Shown here: in pieces, positions 51,135 to 61,289 of the stretch
Layout: every line of letters begins with the position of its first letter
Position numbering within the stretch: position 1 is the first letter of the stretch
Assembly (NCBI RefSeq): GCF_030161895.1
Contig: NZ_BSVB01000001.1
Coordinates: forward strand, 3,224,001 to 3,288,000
Source of the DNA: Pseudolysinimonas kribbensis
GTDB taxonomy: Bacteria > Actinomycetota > Actinomycetes > Actinomycetales > Microbacteriaceae
Direction of reading: 5' to 3'
DNA: 64,000 bases
Translations under genes and position numbers: made by a program
The notes under the pieces: generated by a model
Database searches by the model: none
Told to the model about the DNA's origin: nothing
What the model saw: only the letters and a program-made list of their open reading frames with translations

Positions 51135-53081
51135 ATGTCGCTGCTGGACGGGATCCGGACGCCTCGCGACCTGGACCGGCTCACTCCGAAGGAGCTCGAG
51201 GACCTCGCAGGGGAGATCCGTCGATTCCTGGTCGGTGAGGTCTCCAAGACGGGTGGTCACCTGGGGCCGAACCTGGGCGTCGTCGAGCTGACCCTCGCGA
51301 TCCACCGGGTGTTCGACTCGCCGCGCGACGCGATCGTGTTCGACACCGGCCACCAGAGCTACGTGCACAAGCTGGTCACCGGCCGGCACGACTTCAGCCG
51401 GCTCCGGATGTCGGGCGGCCTCGCCGGATACCCGCAGCGCAGCGAGTCCGAGCACGACATCGTGGAGTCGTCGCACGCGTCCAGCTCGCTCAGCTGGGCG
51501 GACGGCATCTCCCGCGCCTTCGCGATGACGGGGCAGAGCGACCGCCACGTGGTCGCCGTGGTCGGCGATGGCGCTCTCACCGGCGGCATGACGTGGGAGG
51601 CCCTCAACAACATCACGGACGACAACTCGCGCCGTCTCGTGATCGTCGTCAACGACAACGGCCGCTCCTATGCGCCGACGATCGGCGGGATGGCGCACTT
51701 CCTCAACAGCGTCCGCACCCGTCGTGCCTACCGCGACCTCCATCGCACCACCGAGCGGGTGTTCGCCAGGTTCGGACCGGTCGGCCGCGCCGTCTACCGC
51801 GGCACGCGCGGAGCGGTCCACGGGTTCCTCTCCCGCTTCACCAACAACGAGTCGCTCTACTCGAACCTCGACATCAAGTACATCGGCCCCGTGCACGGCC
51901 ACGACCTCGAGGCCCTGCAGCTCGCCCTGCGTCAGGCCAAGGAGTACGACGCCCCGTCGATCGTGCACGTCATCACCGAGAAGGGGCACGGCTACGAGCC
52001 CGCGGTGGCCGATGTCGCCGACCAGTTCCACGCGGTCGGCCAGATCGATCCCGAGACGGGCGAGCCGGTGGAGCACGCGAGCCGCCCGTCGTGGACGAGC
52101 GTCTTCGCCGACGAGATCGTCGAGCTCGCCGATCGCGACCCCCGCATCGTGGGGATCACGGCCGCGATGCTGCGTCCGACCGGGCTGCACCGGTTCGCCG
52201 AGAAGCATCCCGGTCGCGTCTTCGACGTCGGCATCGCGGAACAGCACGCGGTCGCGAGCGCGGCCGGGCTGGCGTTCGGCGGCCTGCACCCGGTGGTCGC
52301 GCTGTACGCGACCTTCGTCAACCGGGCCTTCGACCAGGTGCTGATGGACGTCGCCCTGCACGACGCGGGCGTGACCTTCGTGCTCGACCGGGCCGGCGTG
52401 ACCGGCCCCGACGGACCCAGCCATCACGGCATCTGGGACCTCGCGATCCTGCAGGCGGTGCCGCATATCCGCATCGCGGCCCCTCGCGACGCGAGCCGGC
52501 TGCGCGAGGAGCTCGGCGAGGCGGTCGCCGTGCAGGACGCCCCCACGGTGCTGCGCTACTCGAAGGGGAATGTGGGCAACGAGTTCGACGCCGTGCGCCG
52601 TGACGCATCGGGCGTCGACGTGCTCCGCGAGGCGCCGTTCCGCGATGTGCTCATCGTCACCGTCGGGCCGATGGCCAAGATCGGGATGCAGGTCGCCGAG
52701 CGCTTGGCGGCGCAGGGGATCGGCGCGACCGTGGTGGACCCGCGCTGGGTCGTGCCGGTGCCGTCCGGGATCATCGAGCTCGCCGCCCAGCACCGTCTGG
52801 TCGTGACGATCGAGGACGGCATCCGGGTGGGCGGGATCGGCACCCGCATCCGGCAGGACCTGCGGGCCGCGGGGGTCGACACCGCGGTCGACGAGCTGGG
52901 GCTGCCCGATGAGTTCCTCGAGCACGGGGAGCGGGACGAGATCCTCGCGCGCGTGGGGCTGACCGACCAGCAGATCGCGCGTGACATCGTGTCGCAGGTG
53001 CTCGGGCAGCGGCTGCCGATCGCGCGTCCGCTCCCGGAGGATGTCGGCACCGACACCGATACGGTGCGCCGCTCGCGCTGA
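51135..53081 (+). CDS. dxs: 1-deoxy-D-xylulose-5-phosphate synthase
   Basis: This thiamine-diphosphate enzyme starts the non-mevalonate isoprenoid pathway from pyruvate and glyceraldehyde 3-phosphate. The 648-residue protein has SKTGGHLGPNLGVVELTLAIH, the cofactor motif GDGALTGGMTWEALNN, FDVGIAEQHAVASAAGLA, DRAGVTGPDGPSHHG and a C-terminal transketolase domain. TAGGCT ends six bases before the ATG, so it is probably leaderless. The gene is intact. Confidence 0.96.
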   Translation: MSLLDGIRTPRDLDRLTPKELEDLAGEIRRFLVGEVSKTGGHLGPNLGVVELTLAIHRVFDSPRDAIVFDTGHQSYVHKLVTGRHDFSRLRMSGGLAGYPQRSESEHDIVESSHASSSLSWADGISRAFAMTGQSDRHVVAVVGDGALTGGMTWEALNNITDDNSRRLVIVVNDNGRSYAPTIGGMAHFLNSVRTRRAYRDLHRTTERVFARFGPVGRAVYRGTRGAVHGFLSRFTNNESLYSNLDIKYIGPVHGHDLEALQLALRQAKEYDAPSIVHVITEKGHGYEPAVADVADQFHAVGQIDPETGEPVEHASRPSWTSVFADEIVELADRDPRIVGITAAMLRPTGLHRFAEKHPGRVFDVGIAEQHAVASAAGLAFGGLHPVVALYATFVNRAFDQVLMDVALHDAGVTFVLDRAGVTGPDGPSHHGIWDLAILQAVPHIRIAAPRDASRLREELGEAVAVQDAPTVLRYSKGNVGNEFDAVRRDASGVDVLREAPFRDVLIVTVGPMAKIGMQVAERLAAQGIGATVVDPRWVVPVPSGIIELAAQHRLVVTIEDGIRVGGIGTRIRQDLRAAGVDTAVDELGLPDEFLEHGERDEILARVGLTDQQIARDIVSQVLGQRLPIARPLPEDVGTDTDTVRRSR

Positions 53082-53099
53082 TCCTCTCCCGTCGGGAAT

Positions 53100-53117
53100 A
53101 CCGTCGCCCCCGGCGGT
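53100..53117 (+). terminator. Terminator after dxs
   Basis: A seven-pair stem (ACCGTCG with CGGCGGT, one G-T pair) closes a CCCC loop and is followed by a pyrimidine stretch. It lies 18 bases after the dxs stop. Confidence 0.5.
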
Positions 53118-53165
53118 TTCTCCTCTCAGCGAACGTCCATCGCTATCCGGATGTCGGTGGTCGCC

Positions 53166-53186
53166 GATAATGTGGACGCTGTTCAC
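53166..53186 (+). promoter_or_regulatory. -10 and TetR-like operator upstream of the MFS exporter
   Basis: GATAAT (53166-53171) is followed at once by GTGGACGCTGTTCAC (53172-53186), a near-perfect 15-base inverted repeat. A repressor bound there would cover the start site. Exporters of this class are usually controlled by TetR proteins, but no TetR gene is adjacent. Confidence 0.5.
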
Positions 53187-53249
53187 TTAGGCCGCCGGCG
53201 AACCGGTCAGGTCGATTCCCACATCAGCGCTGAGACTCCTGGAGGAGCC

Positions 53250-54749
53250 ATGACCGAAGCCGCCGTCCACGTCCCCGCGGCGCCGACGACCCCTGATCCG
53301 GCCATCGCGTCGCGCAACCGGGTCGCGATCGTCCTGCTGCTCGCGGCGGTCTTCGTCGTCTTCCTCAACGAGACCGTCATGAGCGTCGCCGTGCCGCCGA
53401 TCATGAAGGACCTGCACATCACGCCGAGCGCGGGCCAGTGGCTGACGACCGCGTTCGCGCTGACCACCGCGATCGTCGTGCCCATCACGGGATGGCTGCT
53501 GCAGCGGCTCAACACCCGCCCGGTGTTCATCACCGCGATGTCGCTGTTCTCACTCGGATCGCTCATCGCCGCGGTGTCGCCGACGTTCGGCGTGCTCCTT
53601 CTGGGCCGGGTCGTCCAGGCCTCCGGCACGGCCATCATGCTGCCGCTGCTCATGACGACCGTGCTCCAGCTCGTGCCGATGTTCGACCGCGGCCGGATCA
53701 TGGGCCGCATCTCGATCGTCATGTCGGTCGCGCCCGCGATCGGGCCCGCGGTGTCCGGCCTGGTCATCGACGGCCTCGGATCATGGCGCTACCTGTTCTG
53801 GATCAGCTTCCCGCTTGCCGTGGTCATGCTCGTGATCGGCATCGTCCGCATCCCGAACGTCTCCGAGCCGCGCAAGGCGCACCTCGACGTGCTGTCGATC
53901 GTGCTGTCGGCCCTCGCCTTCGGCGGCGTCGTGTACGGGCTGAGCAGTCTGGGCGCGTCGGCGGAGGGGAGCAGCGTGATCGCACCGTGGATCCCGACCG
54001 TCGTCGGCGTGGTCTTCCTCGTGCTGTTCGTCCTGCGCCAGATCGCCCTCCAGCGCACCGACCGGGCCCTCCTCGACCTGCGCACCTTCCGAGCGAAGAC
54101 CTTCTCGATCTCGATCGTGCTGTTCGTCGTGATGACCATCGCCCTGTTCGGCGCGGTGATCGTGCTCCCGCTCTACGTGCAGAACGTGCTGAAGATGGAG
54201 GCCTGGACGATCGGCGTCGTGCTGCTGCCGGGCGGCCTCATCATGGGGCTCATCGGCCCGTTCGTGGGTCGCATCTACGACCGCTTCGGCACTCGCCCGC
54301 TGCTCGTACCAGGCACCGTGCTGGTCAGCCTGGGCCTGTGGGGACTCACGCTCCTGAACCAGGAGACCCCGGTGTGGTTCATCCTGCTGCCGCACGTCAT
54401 CATGAGCATCGGCCTCGGCATCCTGTTCACCTGCCTGTTCACGGTGAGCACCTCGGCGCTGCCGCCGCATCTGTACTCGCACGGCAGCGCCACCCTCACC
54501 ACGCTGCAGCAGGTCGCGGCGGCCGCCGGGACCGCGGCGTTCATCGCCCTGCTGGCGGCGGGCACGGCCGCGGCGGGCGGTACCGACGCGGAGAACGCGG
54601 CGCCCGCTCAGGTCATGGTGGGCGTGCACTGGGCGTTCATGGTCGGCGCGATCGTCTCGATCGGCTCGATCGTCGTCGCCTTCTTCGTGCACAAGCCGAC
54701 GGCTCCGGAGCTGACCGACGCCGAGCTGGAGGCGGCGCAGCAGCACTGA
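53250..54749 (+). CDS. DHA2-type MFS drug exporter
   Basis: This is a 499-residue major facilitator of the 14-helix drug:proton antiporter type. It has LNETVMSVAVPPIMKDL in helix 1, WLTTAFALTTAIVVPITGWL, LGRVVQASGTAIMLPLL (antiporter motif C region) and a long second half. It probably exports a toxic compound. I chose the ATG at 53250 with GGAGGAG directly upstream. It converges with fadB, six bases away. A leader of about 75 bases holds the candidate operator. Confidence 0.88.
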   Translation: MTEAAVHVPAAPTTPDPAIASRNRVAIVLLLAAVFVVFLNETVMSVAVPPIMKDLHITPSAGQWLTTAFALTTAIVVPITGWLLQRLNTRPVFITAMSLFSLGSLIAAVSPTFGVLLLGRVVQASGTAIMLPLLMTTVLQLVPMFDRGRIMGRISIVMSVAPAIGPAVSGLVIDGLGSWRYLFWISFPLAVVMLVIGIVRIPNVSEPRKAHLDVLSIVLSALAFGGVVYGLSSLGASAEGSSVIAPWIPTVVGVVFLVLFVLRQIALQRTDRALLDLRTFRAKTFSISIVLFVVMTIALFGAVIVLPLYVQNVLKMEAWTIGVVLLPGGLIMGLIGPFVGRIYDRFGTRPLLVPGTVLVSLGLWGLTLLNQETPVWFILLPHVIMSIGLGILFTCLFTVSTSALPPHLYSHGSATLTTLQQVAAAAGTAAFIALLAAGTAAAGGTDAENAAPAQVMVGVHWAFMVGAIVSIGSIVVAFFVHKPTAPELTDAELEAAQQH

Positions 54750-54755
54750 GGGCCG

Positions 54756-56883
54756 CTAGGCGACCCCGCGCACGGGCGGGTGGTGGAAGGTGTCGCCGAA
54801 CACCCGCTCGCTCGCGCCCACGCGGTCCAGGTACGGCGTCGCGCCGCCCATGATGAACGGCCAGCCGGCACCGAGGATCATGGCGAGGTCGATGTCCTCG
54901 GGCGCCGAGACGACGCCGTCCTCGAGCATGCGGTGGATCTCGTCGGCTAGCCCGTCCTCGACGCGCGCCCGGAGCTGCTCGACCGTGAACGGCGTGGCCC
55001 CCGGCGCCGTGTGCTTCTTCACGATCGCGAGCGCCTTCGGGTCGTAGCCCTTGGTCTTGCCCTTCGCGTCCTTCTCGAGCAGGTGCCCGTAGTCGGCGAG
55101 CTCGTCGAGGGCGGGGGAGTCGAAGAACCTTTCCGGGAAGGCGGCGTGGTGGGTCTCCAGCACGTGCGCGCCGACGCGGAGCCCGACGAGCTCGAGGAGC
55201 ACGAACGGGTCCATCGGCAGTCCGAGCGGCTTCACGGCCTCCACGACCGTGTCGAACGGGGTCCCCTGCTCGACCGCGTGCATGGCCTCTCCGAGCAGCT
55301 TGGCCAGGATGCGGTTGACGATGAAGCCAGGCGTGTCCTTCGTGATGATCGCGTTCTTGCCGAGCTTCTTCGCGATCTCCATGGCGGTCGCGAGCGCGGC
55401 GTCGTTCGTCTTCGGCGCCTTCACGACCTCGATGAGCGGCATGACGGCGACGGGGTTGAAGAAGTGGAACCCGACCAGGCGCTCCGGATGCCGCAGCTTC
55501 GCGCCGATCTCGTCGACCGAGAGCGAGGAGGTGTTGGTCGCCAGCACCGCGTCCTCGGCGAGGTACTGCTCCACCTCGCCGAACACCTGCTGCTTGACCC
55601 CGACCTCCTCGAAGACCGCCTCGATGACCCAGTCGCAGTCGGCGAAGTCCTTCTTGTCGGTCGTCCCGGTGACGAGGGCCTTGAGCCGGTTGGCCTCGTC
55701 CGACGAGATGCGGCCCTTGGCGAGCCGCTCGTCGATGTGGTCGCGGATGTAGCCGAGGCCCTTGTCGACCCGAGCCTGATCGAGGTCGGTGATCACCACG
55801 GGAACCTGCAGGCGGCGCACGAACAGGAACGCGAACTGCGACGCCATGAGACCGGCACCCAGGATGCCGACCTTCGTCACCGTGCGCGCGAGCTGCCTGT
55901 CCGGCGCGCCCGCGGGCGCTTCGCGCGCTTCTGGGTGAGGTCGAATGCGTACGCGCTCGCGCGGAACTGGTCGCCCGAGATCAGGTCGGCCAGCGCCGCG
56001 TCCTCGGCCGCGAAGCCGGTCTGCTTGTCGGTGTTCTTGGCGGCCTTGATGAGCGCGAGGGCGCGGTAGGGGCTCAGCGGCGTCTCGCCGACGGCGTCCT
56101 TGAGCTGCTTCTCGGCGATGCCGATCGCGATGTCCCACTTGGCGAGGCGCTCGATCCTGCCGGGCTCGTTCTTGCGCTTCACCTTGATCGATCCCGACAG
56201 CACGCCGTCGGCCCAGCGCAGTGACTCCTCGAGGAAGTTCGCGGGCCCGAACATGGCGTCGGCGATGCCGAGCTCGAACACCTCCGGTCCCCGGAGGAAC
56301 CGGCGGCGCAGCGCGTTCGACTCGATGACCTTGAGCGCGTTCTCGACGCCGATGAGATTCGGCAGCAGCCAGGCACCGCCCCAGCCGGGCACGATCCCGA
56401 GCATGACCTCGGGCAGACCGAACATCGGCACCGACGCGTCGACCGTGCGGTAGGTCGCGTTCAGGCCGATCTCCACGCCGCCGCCGAGCGCGAGGCCGTT
56501 GTAGAACACGAACGAGGGAACGCCGAGCTCGGACAGCTTGCCGAGCGTCGAGTGGCCGAGTCGCGCCATCAGCAGGCCCGTCTCGCGGTCCGGGATCTCG
56601 CCCACCTTGCTGAGGTCGGCTCCCGCCGCGAAGCCGAACGGCTTGCCGATCACGGCGACGCCGTCGATCTCCTTCGCCGCCCCCGTGCCGCGAGCCGGTC
56701 GAGCACGCCCGAGAGTTCGTGCAGCGTGTTCGGCCCGAGGGTGTTCGGCCGGGTGTAGTCCTTGCCGTTGTCGAGGGTGATGAGCGCCAGCGTCTTCCCG
56801 CTCGGCAGGCGGATGTCGCGCACGAAGGAGTGGGTGACGACCTCGTCGGGGTCGAGGGCGAGCAGCTTCGAGAAGTCGGTCAT
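54756..56883 (-). CDS. fadB: Fatty-acid oxidation multifunctional enzyme (two frameshifts)
   Basis: This is an enoyl-CoA hydratase/3-hydroxyacyl-CoA dehydrogenase fusion of about 709 residues. The crotonase half has PFGFAAGADLSKV and NGLALGGGVEIGLNA; the dehydrogenase half has the NAD-binding VGILGAGLMASQ, NTSSLSVDEI and the catalytic His in VGFHFFNPV. Breaks are in CCCCC at 56680-56684 and GGG at about 55914-55916; a base at each restores ARGAAKEIDGVAVIGK and KRPAGAPDRQLARTV. The start overlaps the fadA stop by four bases as read. With fadA it catalyses the last three steps of beta-oxidation. Confidence 0.92.
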
Positions 56884-58082
56884 CGCTTACTTCGCCCCCG
56901 GTAGTGCGGGTTCTCCCAGATGACGGAGCCTCCCTGCCCGAGGCCGACGCACATGGCGGTCAGGCCGTAGCGCACCTCGGGGTGCTCCTCGAACTGACGC
57001 GCGAGCTGGATCATGAGACGCACGCCGGAGGAGGCGAGCGGATGCCCGATCGCGATCGCGCCGCCCCACAGGTTCACCCGGGGGTCGTCGTCGTCGATGC
57101 CGAAGTGGTCGAGGAAGGACAGCACCTGCACGGCGAACGCCTCGTTGAGCTCGAAGAGCCCGATGTCGCCGATCGTCAGTCCGGCCTTGCGCAGGGCCTT
57201 CTCGGTCGAGGGGATCGGGCCGATGCCCATGACCTCCGGCTCGACGCCGGCGAAGGCGAAGGAGACCATCCGCATCTTGACGCCGAGGTTGAGCTCCCGG
57301 GCGGTGTCGGCGCTTGCGATCAGCGACACCGTCGCGCCGTCGGTGAGCGGCGACGAGTTGCCGGCGGTGACCCGACCGTGCGGTCGGAACGAGGGCTTCA
57401 GGCCGGCGAGCGTCTCCATCGTCGTCTCCGGGCGGCGGCCCTGGTCCTCGGTCGCGAGCCCCCAGCCCTCATCGGACTGGATCGCGACCGGGATCAGGTC
57501 GGGCTGGATCCTGCCGGCCTGGTAGGCGACCTCCAGCTTCTGCTGGCTGCGCATGGCGTAATGGTCGGCGCGCTCCTTCGTCAGCTGCGGGAACCGGTCG
57601 TGCAGCCGCTCGGCGGTGTTGCCCATGTTGAGGGCGTCGGCGGCGACGAGGTTCTCCGCGACGAAGCGCGGGTTCGGGTCGATGCCCTGTCCCATCGGGT
57701 GGTGCCCCATGTGCTCCACGCCGCCGGCGATGCCGATGTCGTAAGCGCCGAAGGCGATGGCGCCGGCGATCGTCGTGACCGTGGTCATCGCTCCCGCGCA
57801 CATGCGGTCGAGCGCGTAACCCGGCACGCTCAGGGGCAATCCCGCCAGGATGCCGGCGCTGCGTCCGATCGTCGGACCCTGGTCGCCGGTCTGCGAGGTC
57901 GCCGCGATCGCGACGTCGTCCACCCGATCCTTGGGCAGATTCGGGTTGCGTTCGAGCAGGCCGATCATGGCCTTCACGATCAGGTCGTCGCCGCGGGTCC
58001 TCCAGTACTGGCCCTTCTCGCCGGCGCGGCCGAAGGGGGTGCGGACACCGTCCACGAAGACGACGTCGGGGGTCTGAGCCAC
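56880..58082 (-). CDS. fadA: Acetyl-CoA acyltransferase (thiolase)
   Basis: This is a thiolase of about 400 residues cleaving 3-ketoacyl-CoA. It has the acyl-enzyme Cys95 in DRMCAGAM, NEAFAVQ, His347 in GGAIAIGHP and Cys378 in CVGLGQGG. It is the first gene of a fadA-fadB operon. As read it ends RGRSKR with a TGA overlapping fadB. One more G in the GGGGG run near 56896-56900 would end it as RGAK with TAA at 56887, which also gives a multiple of three and may be the true end. Confidence 0.93.
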   Translation of the reverse strand: MAQTPDVVFVDGVRTPFGRAGEKGQYWRTRGDDLIVKAMIGLLERNPNLPKDRVDDVAIAATSQTGDQGPTIGRSAGILAGLPLSVPGYALDRMCAGAMTTVTTIAGAIAFGAYDIGIAGGVEHMGHHPMGQGIDPNPRFVAENLVAADALNMGNTAERLHDRFPQLTKERADHYAMRSQQKLEVAYQAGRIQPDLIPVAIQSDEGWGLATEDQGRRPETTMETLAGLKPSFRPHGRVTAGNSSPLTDGATVSLIASADTARELNLGVKMRMVSFAFAGVEPEVMGIGPIPSTEKALRKAGLTIGDIGLFELNEAFAVQVLSFLDHFGIDDDDPRVNLWGGAIAIGHPLASSGVRLMIQLARQFEEHPEVRYGLTAMCVGLGQGGSVIWENPHYRGRSKR

Positions 58083-58194
58083 GATTCCTCCAGGAGCTGG
58101 ATCGGATTGAGGGCGCGCACGCAGAGCGTCCCGCGTGCCCCTTCTTCCGACCCTAGGCCGCGCCCCTTCCGGGCGCCGGACCCGTTGATCCTTC

Positions 58195-59427
58195 CTACGA
58201 AGGGGCCTCGGACGCCTCTCCGGCGCTTTGGGGAGGTGTCACAAAGGCATCGGCGATCACCTGTGCGGTCGCCGCAACCTGCCATGGGCGCGCGCCGAGG
58301 GCCGTCAGAGCCGCTCCGACGGATTCCGCGCTGATCTCGGCGGGCGGCGCCCAGGCGACGCGGCGCAGGTACTCGGGGGTCAGCAGGTTCTCCACCGGCA
58401 GGTTCATCGCCTCGGCCACCGCCGTGACGGCGGGGCGGGCGGAGCGGAAACGCACATCGGCATCCGGGTTCTTGTCCGCCCAGACCCGCGGCTGCGGCAG
58501 CGAGTCGCCGGGCGGTCGCAGCAGCGGCAGGTCGGTCGTCGTGCGGCCCGCCTCGATCGCGGCGAACCAGCGGTCGATCTGACCGCGGCTCGCGCGGCCG
58601 GTGAAGTCCTTCATGGCCGCCAGCTCGCGCTTGGTGGCGGGCAGGGTGCGCGCGGCCGCGACGAGCGACGCGTCGGGCACGAGCCGGCCCGGCGCGGTGT
58701 CGATCTCCCGGGCGTAGGCGTCGCGCGCCATCCAGAGTTCACGCGCGACCGCGAGATTGCGGGGCTGGCGCAGCGAGTGGATGCTCGTCAGCCGACGCCA
58801 CGGCTCTCCGCGCACCGGGGTCTCGTGCCGCAGGACCGCGTCGAACTCCTGCCGCGCGATCTCGCTCTTGCCCTGCTCGTCGAGCAGTGCGCCGATCTCG
58901 TCGCGCAGATCGGGCAGCAGTTCGACGTCGAGCGCGGCGTACACGAGCCAGCTCTGCGGCAGCGGGCGCGTCGACCAGTCGGCCGCCGAGTGCTCCTTGG
59001 CGAGGTGGATGCCGAGCAGATCCTCCACGATGGGCCCGAGCCCGACGCGGGGCCGGCCCGCGAGCCGGGCCCCGAGCTCGGTGTCGAAGATGCGCTCGGG
59101 GTCGAGTCCGACCTCGCGCAGGCAGGCGAGGTCCTGGCTGGCGGCGTGCAGGATCCACTCCTCGCCGCGCATCACGTCCGCGAGCGCGCTCAGGTCCCCG
59201 AGCGCGGGCGGGTCGAACAGCTGCACCGTCGAGCCGCGACGGTAGACCTGGATGAGATAGGCGCGCTGCGAGTAGCGGAAGCCGGAGGCGCGCTCGGCGT
59301 CGACGGCGAACGGGCCGCTGCCACCGGCGAGGTCGGCGACCGCGGCGTCGTACACCTCCCGGGTGTCGACGACGGGCAGAGCGGCGTGGGGGAGCGGATC
59401 GCGCGACGGGGCCTCGGGCTCAGTCAC
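58195..59427 (-). CDS. rnd: Ribonuclease D
   Basis: This is a 3'-5' exoribonuclease of the DEDD family with HRDC domains, about 410 residues. It has exonuclease motifs FAVDAERASGFRYSQRAYLIQ, LHAASQDLACL and YAALDVELLPDL, then two HRDC-like regions. The start is a GTG at 59427 that overlaps the corrected DUF3000 stop, so the genes are translationally coupled. In the sequence as given the two are fused in one frame, which I attribute to a missing base in DUF3000. DUF3000 beside rnd and dxs is also seen in Mycobacterium. Confidence 0.9.
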   Translation of the reverse strand: MTEPEAPSRDPLPHAALPVVDTREVYDAAVADLAGGSGPFAVDAERASGFRYSQRAYLIQVYRRGSTVQLFDPPALGDLSALADVMRGEEWILHAASQDLACLREVGLDPERIFDTELGARLAGRPRVGLGPIVEDLLGIHLAKEHSAADWSTRPLPQSWLVYAALDVELLPDLRDEIGALLDEQGKSEIARQEFDAVLRHETPVRGEPWRRLTSIHSLRQPRNLAVARELWMARDAYAREIDTAPGRLVPDASLVAAARTLPATKRELAAMKDFTGRASRGQIDRWFAAIEAGRTTTDLPLLRPPGDSLPQPRVWADKNPDADVRFRSARPAVTAVAEAMNLPVENLLTPEYLRRVAWAPPAEISAESVGAALTALGARPWQVAATAQVIADAFVTPPQSAGEASEAPS

Positions 59428-60012
59428 GTACCGCTCGCACTCCGGGCAGCAGCCCCACGGCGTCGCCCGCCGGGGGAGCCCCGCGAGCAGGCAGAGCAGA
59501 TCGCCCCACCCGGCGGCGTGCTGACCCAGTTCGCCGCCGTCCGGGCTCCACGACGCGCGGAGTTCGAGCTGCGCGCTGTCGGTCGAGCCGGCGAGCTCGC
59601 CGAACCCGGTCGAGAGCACCTTCGTCGCCGTGCCGGAGGCCGCGTGGTAGGCGGCGCCGCGCGCCGCCAGCCCGTCGACGAGCCACGACCAGGCGACCTC
59701 GGCCACGAACGGATCGAGTCCGATGTCCGTCTCGAGCGGCGCCTGCGCGAAGCACACGACACGGAAGGCGCCGCCCCACGACTCGGGCTCCTCCGGGTCG
59801 TACAACAGGACGAACCGGCCGGTGCCGAGCAGCGAGTCGACGCCGTGCGTCACGGGGCGCACGTCACCGGCGAGGGCGATCGCGAACGGGGCGAGCCCGG
59901 TCGGCGCCGCGATCTCCTCCACCTGGAGCTCCGCTCGCAGCTGGGCGGAGCGCACGGCATCCTGCGCGGCACGGAACGGTGCCGGCAGGAGGGAACCGGA
60001 CGACTGTGCCAC
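59420..60012 (-). CDS. DUF3000 protein (frameshifted near end)
   Basis: This is an actinobacterial protein of about 197 residues with LYDPEEPESWGGAFRVVCFAQAPLE, WSWLVDGLAARGA and WGDLLCLLAGLP. One more base in the GGGGG run at 59472-59476 gives the ending GLPPAGDAVGLLPGVRAVRD and a TGA at 59420, overlapping the rnd start. TAATCT ends six bases before the GTG, so it is probably leaderless. The function is unknown; constant pairing with RNase D suggests an RNA-related role, by inference only. Confidence 0.87.
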
Positions 60013-60081
60013 CTCAGCAGATTAGGCTCGTCGGCGCAGCGGCGCGTGCTGAACACGCCGCCCGGAGCCCTGGGGAGCGGC

Positions 60082-61289
60082 ATGCGCGCCACACGTTCAC
60101 ATGCCCGGAGAGTCGCGGTGGGAACCGCCATCGGCGTCGCCGGGGCGCTCGGCGCCGCCGCTCTGGCCTCCGGTGCGCTGACGGTGCTCGTCGCGCGGGC
60201 GGTCATCGTGCCGCCGTCGCGCCGCACCGAGGACGTGCGGATCCTCCGGGTCGACCTCGACCGCGGCCTCATCGTGCTCTCGGCGACGCCGGACTCCTGC
60301 TGCCGGGCACCTACAGCTTCTGGTTCGACCAGGATGCCGGCGAGGCCCGGCTCGGCGAGATCGTCGCCCGCGACGAGCGCACCGTGACGCGCCGCGTGCT
60401 GAGCGTCGAGTTCGGCGACCTCGACGCCGCGAGCTCCGGCCGGTTCAACGGCTGGGTGTATCTCACCCCCGACGACCTGGGCGTGGCGTACGAGGACGTG
60501 GCGATCGCCACCCCGCTCGGCGATGCCCCCGCCTGGCTCGTGCCGGCCGATCCCGCCAGGGCATCGAAGCGCTGGATGATCGGCGTGCACGGTCGCGCGG
60601 TCAAGCGCAGCGAGGTGCTGCGTGCGGTGCCGGTGTTCCGCGACGCGGGGTACGACTCGCTCATCGTCTCCTATCGCAACGACGGCGAGGCGCCGCGCAG
60701 CGCGGACTACCGCTATGCGCTCGGCGATCGCGAGTGGATCGACGTCGAGGAGGCGATGCGCTACGCCCTCGACCACGGCGCCGAGGAGCTCGTGCTGATG
60801 GGCTGGTCGATGGGCGGCGCGACGGTGCTGCAGGCGCTCACCCGCTCGCTCTATCGGGAGCACGTCATCGGCGTCGTGCTGGAGTCGCCGGTCGTCGATT
60901 GGATCGCGACCCTCGACTTCCAGGTCACGCTGCGGCGACTGCCGGCGGTCGTGCGCTATCTGGTGCTCGCGATGTTCCGCTCGCGGTGGGGCGGGATCCT
61001 GACCGGGTTGGCGGAGCCGCTCGACCTCGACCGGATGGACTTCGTGCGCCGGGCGCGGGAGCTGCACACGCCGATCCTGCTGCTGCACAGCGACGACGAC
61101 GGCTTCGTGCCGTCGACGGCATCGCGCGCGCTGGCGGTCGCGCGTCCCGACATCGTGACCTTCGTGCCGTTCGAGGTGGCCCGGCACACGAAGCTGTGGA
61201 ACTACGACCCGGAGCGCTGGGAGGGCGCGATCCGGGACTGGCTGGCGGCGCTGGACGCGCCGCGTGGCACGCACAGCAACCTGGCGTAG
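60082..61289 (+). CDS. Membrane-anchored alpha/beta hydrolase (frameshifted)
   Basis: This is a protein of about 402 residues with an N-terminal membrane helix (about 10-42) and an alpha/beta hydrolase domain. It has RWMIGVHGRAVKRSEVLR, SYRNDGEAPRS, the nucleophile elbow LMGWSMGGATVLQAL and the catalytic Asp and His in LLLHSDDDGFVP and VARHTKLWNYDPERW. The frame breaks at about 60295; one C joins TPDS to LLPGTYSFWFDQ. GGGGAGCGG precedes the ATG. It converges with the RibD-C gene. The substrate is unknown. Confidence 0.85.
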
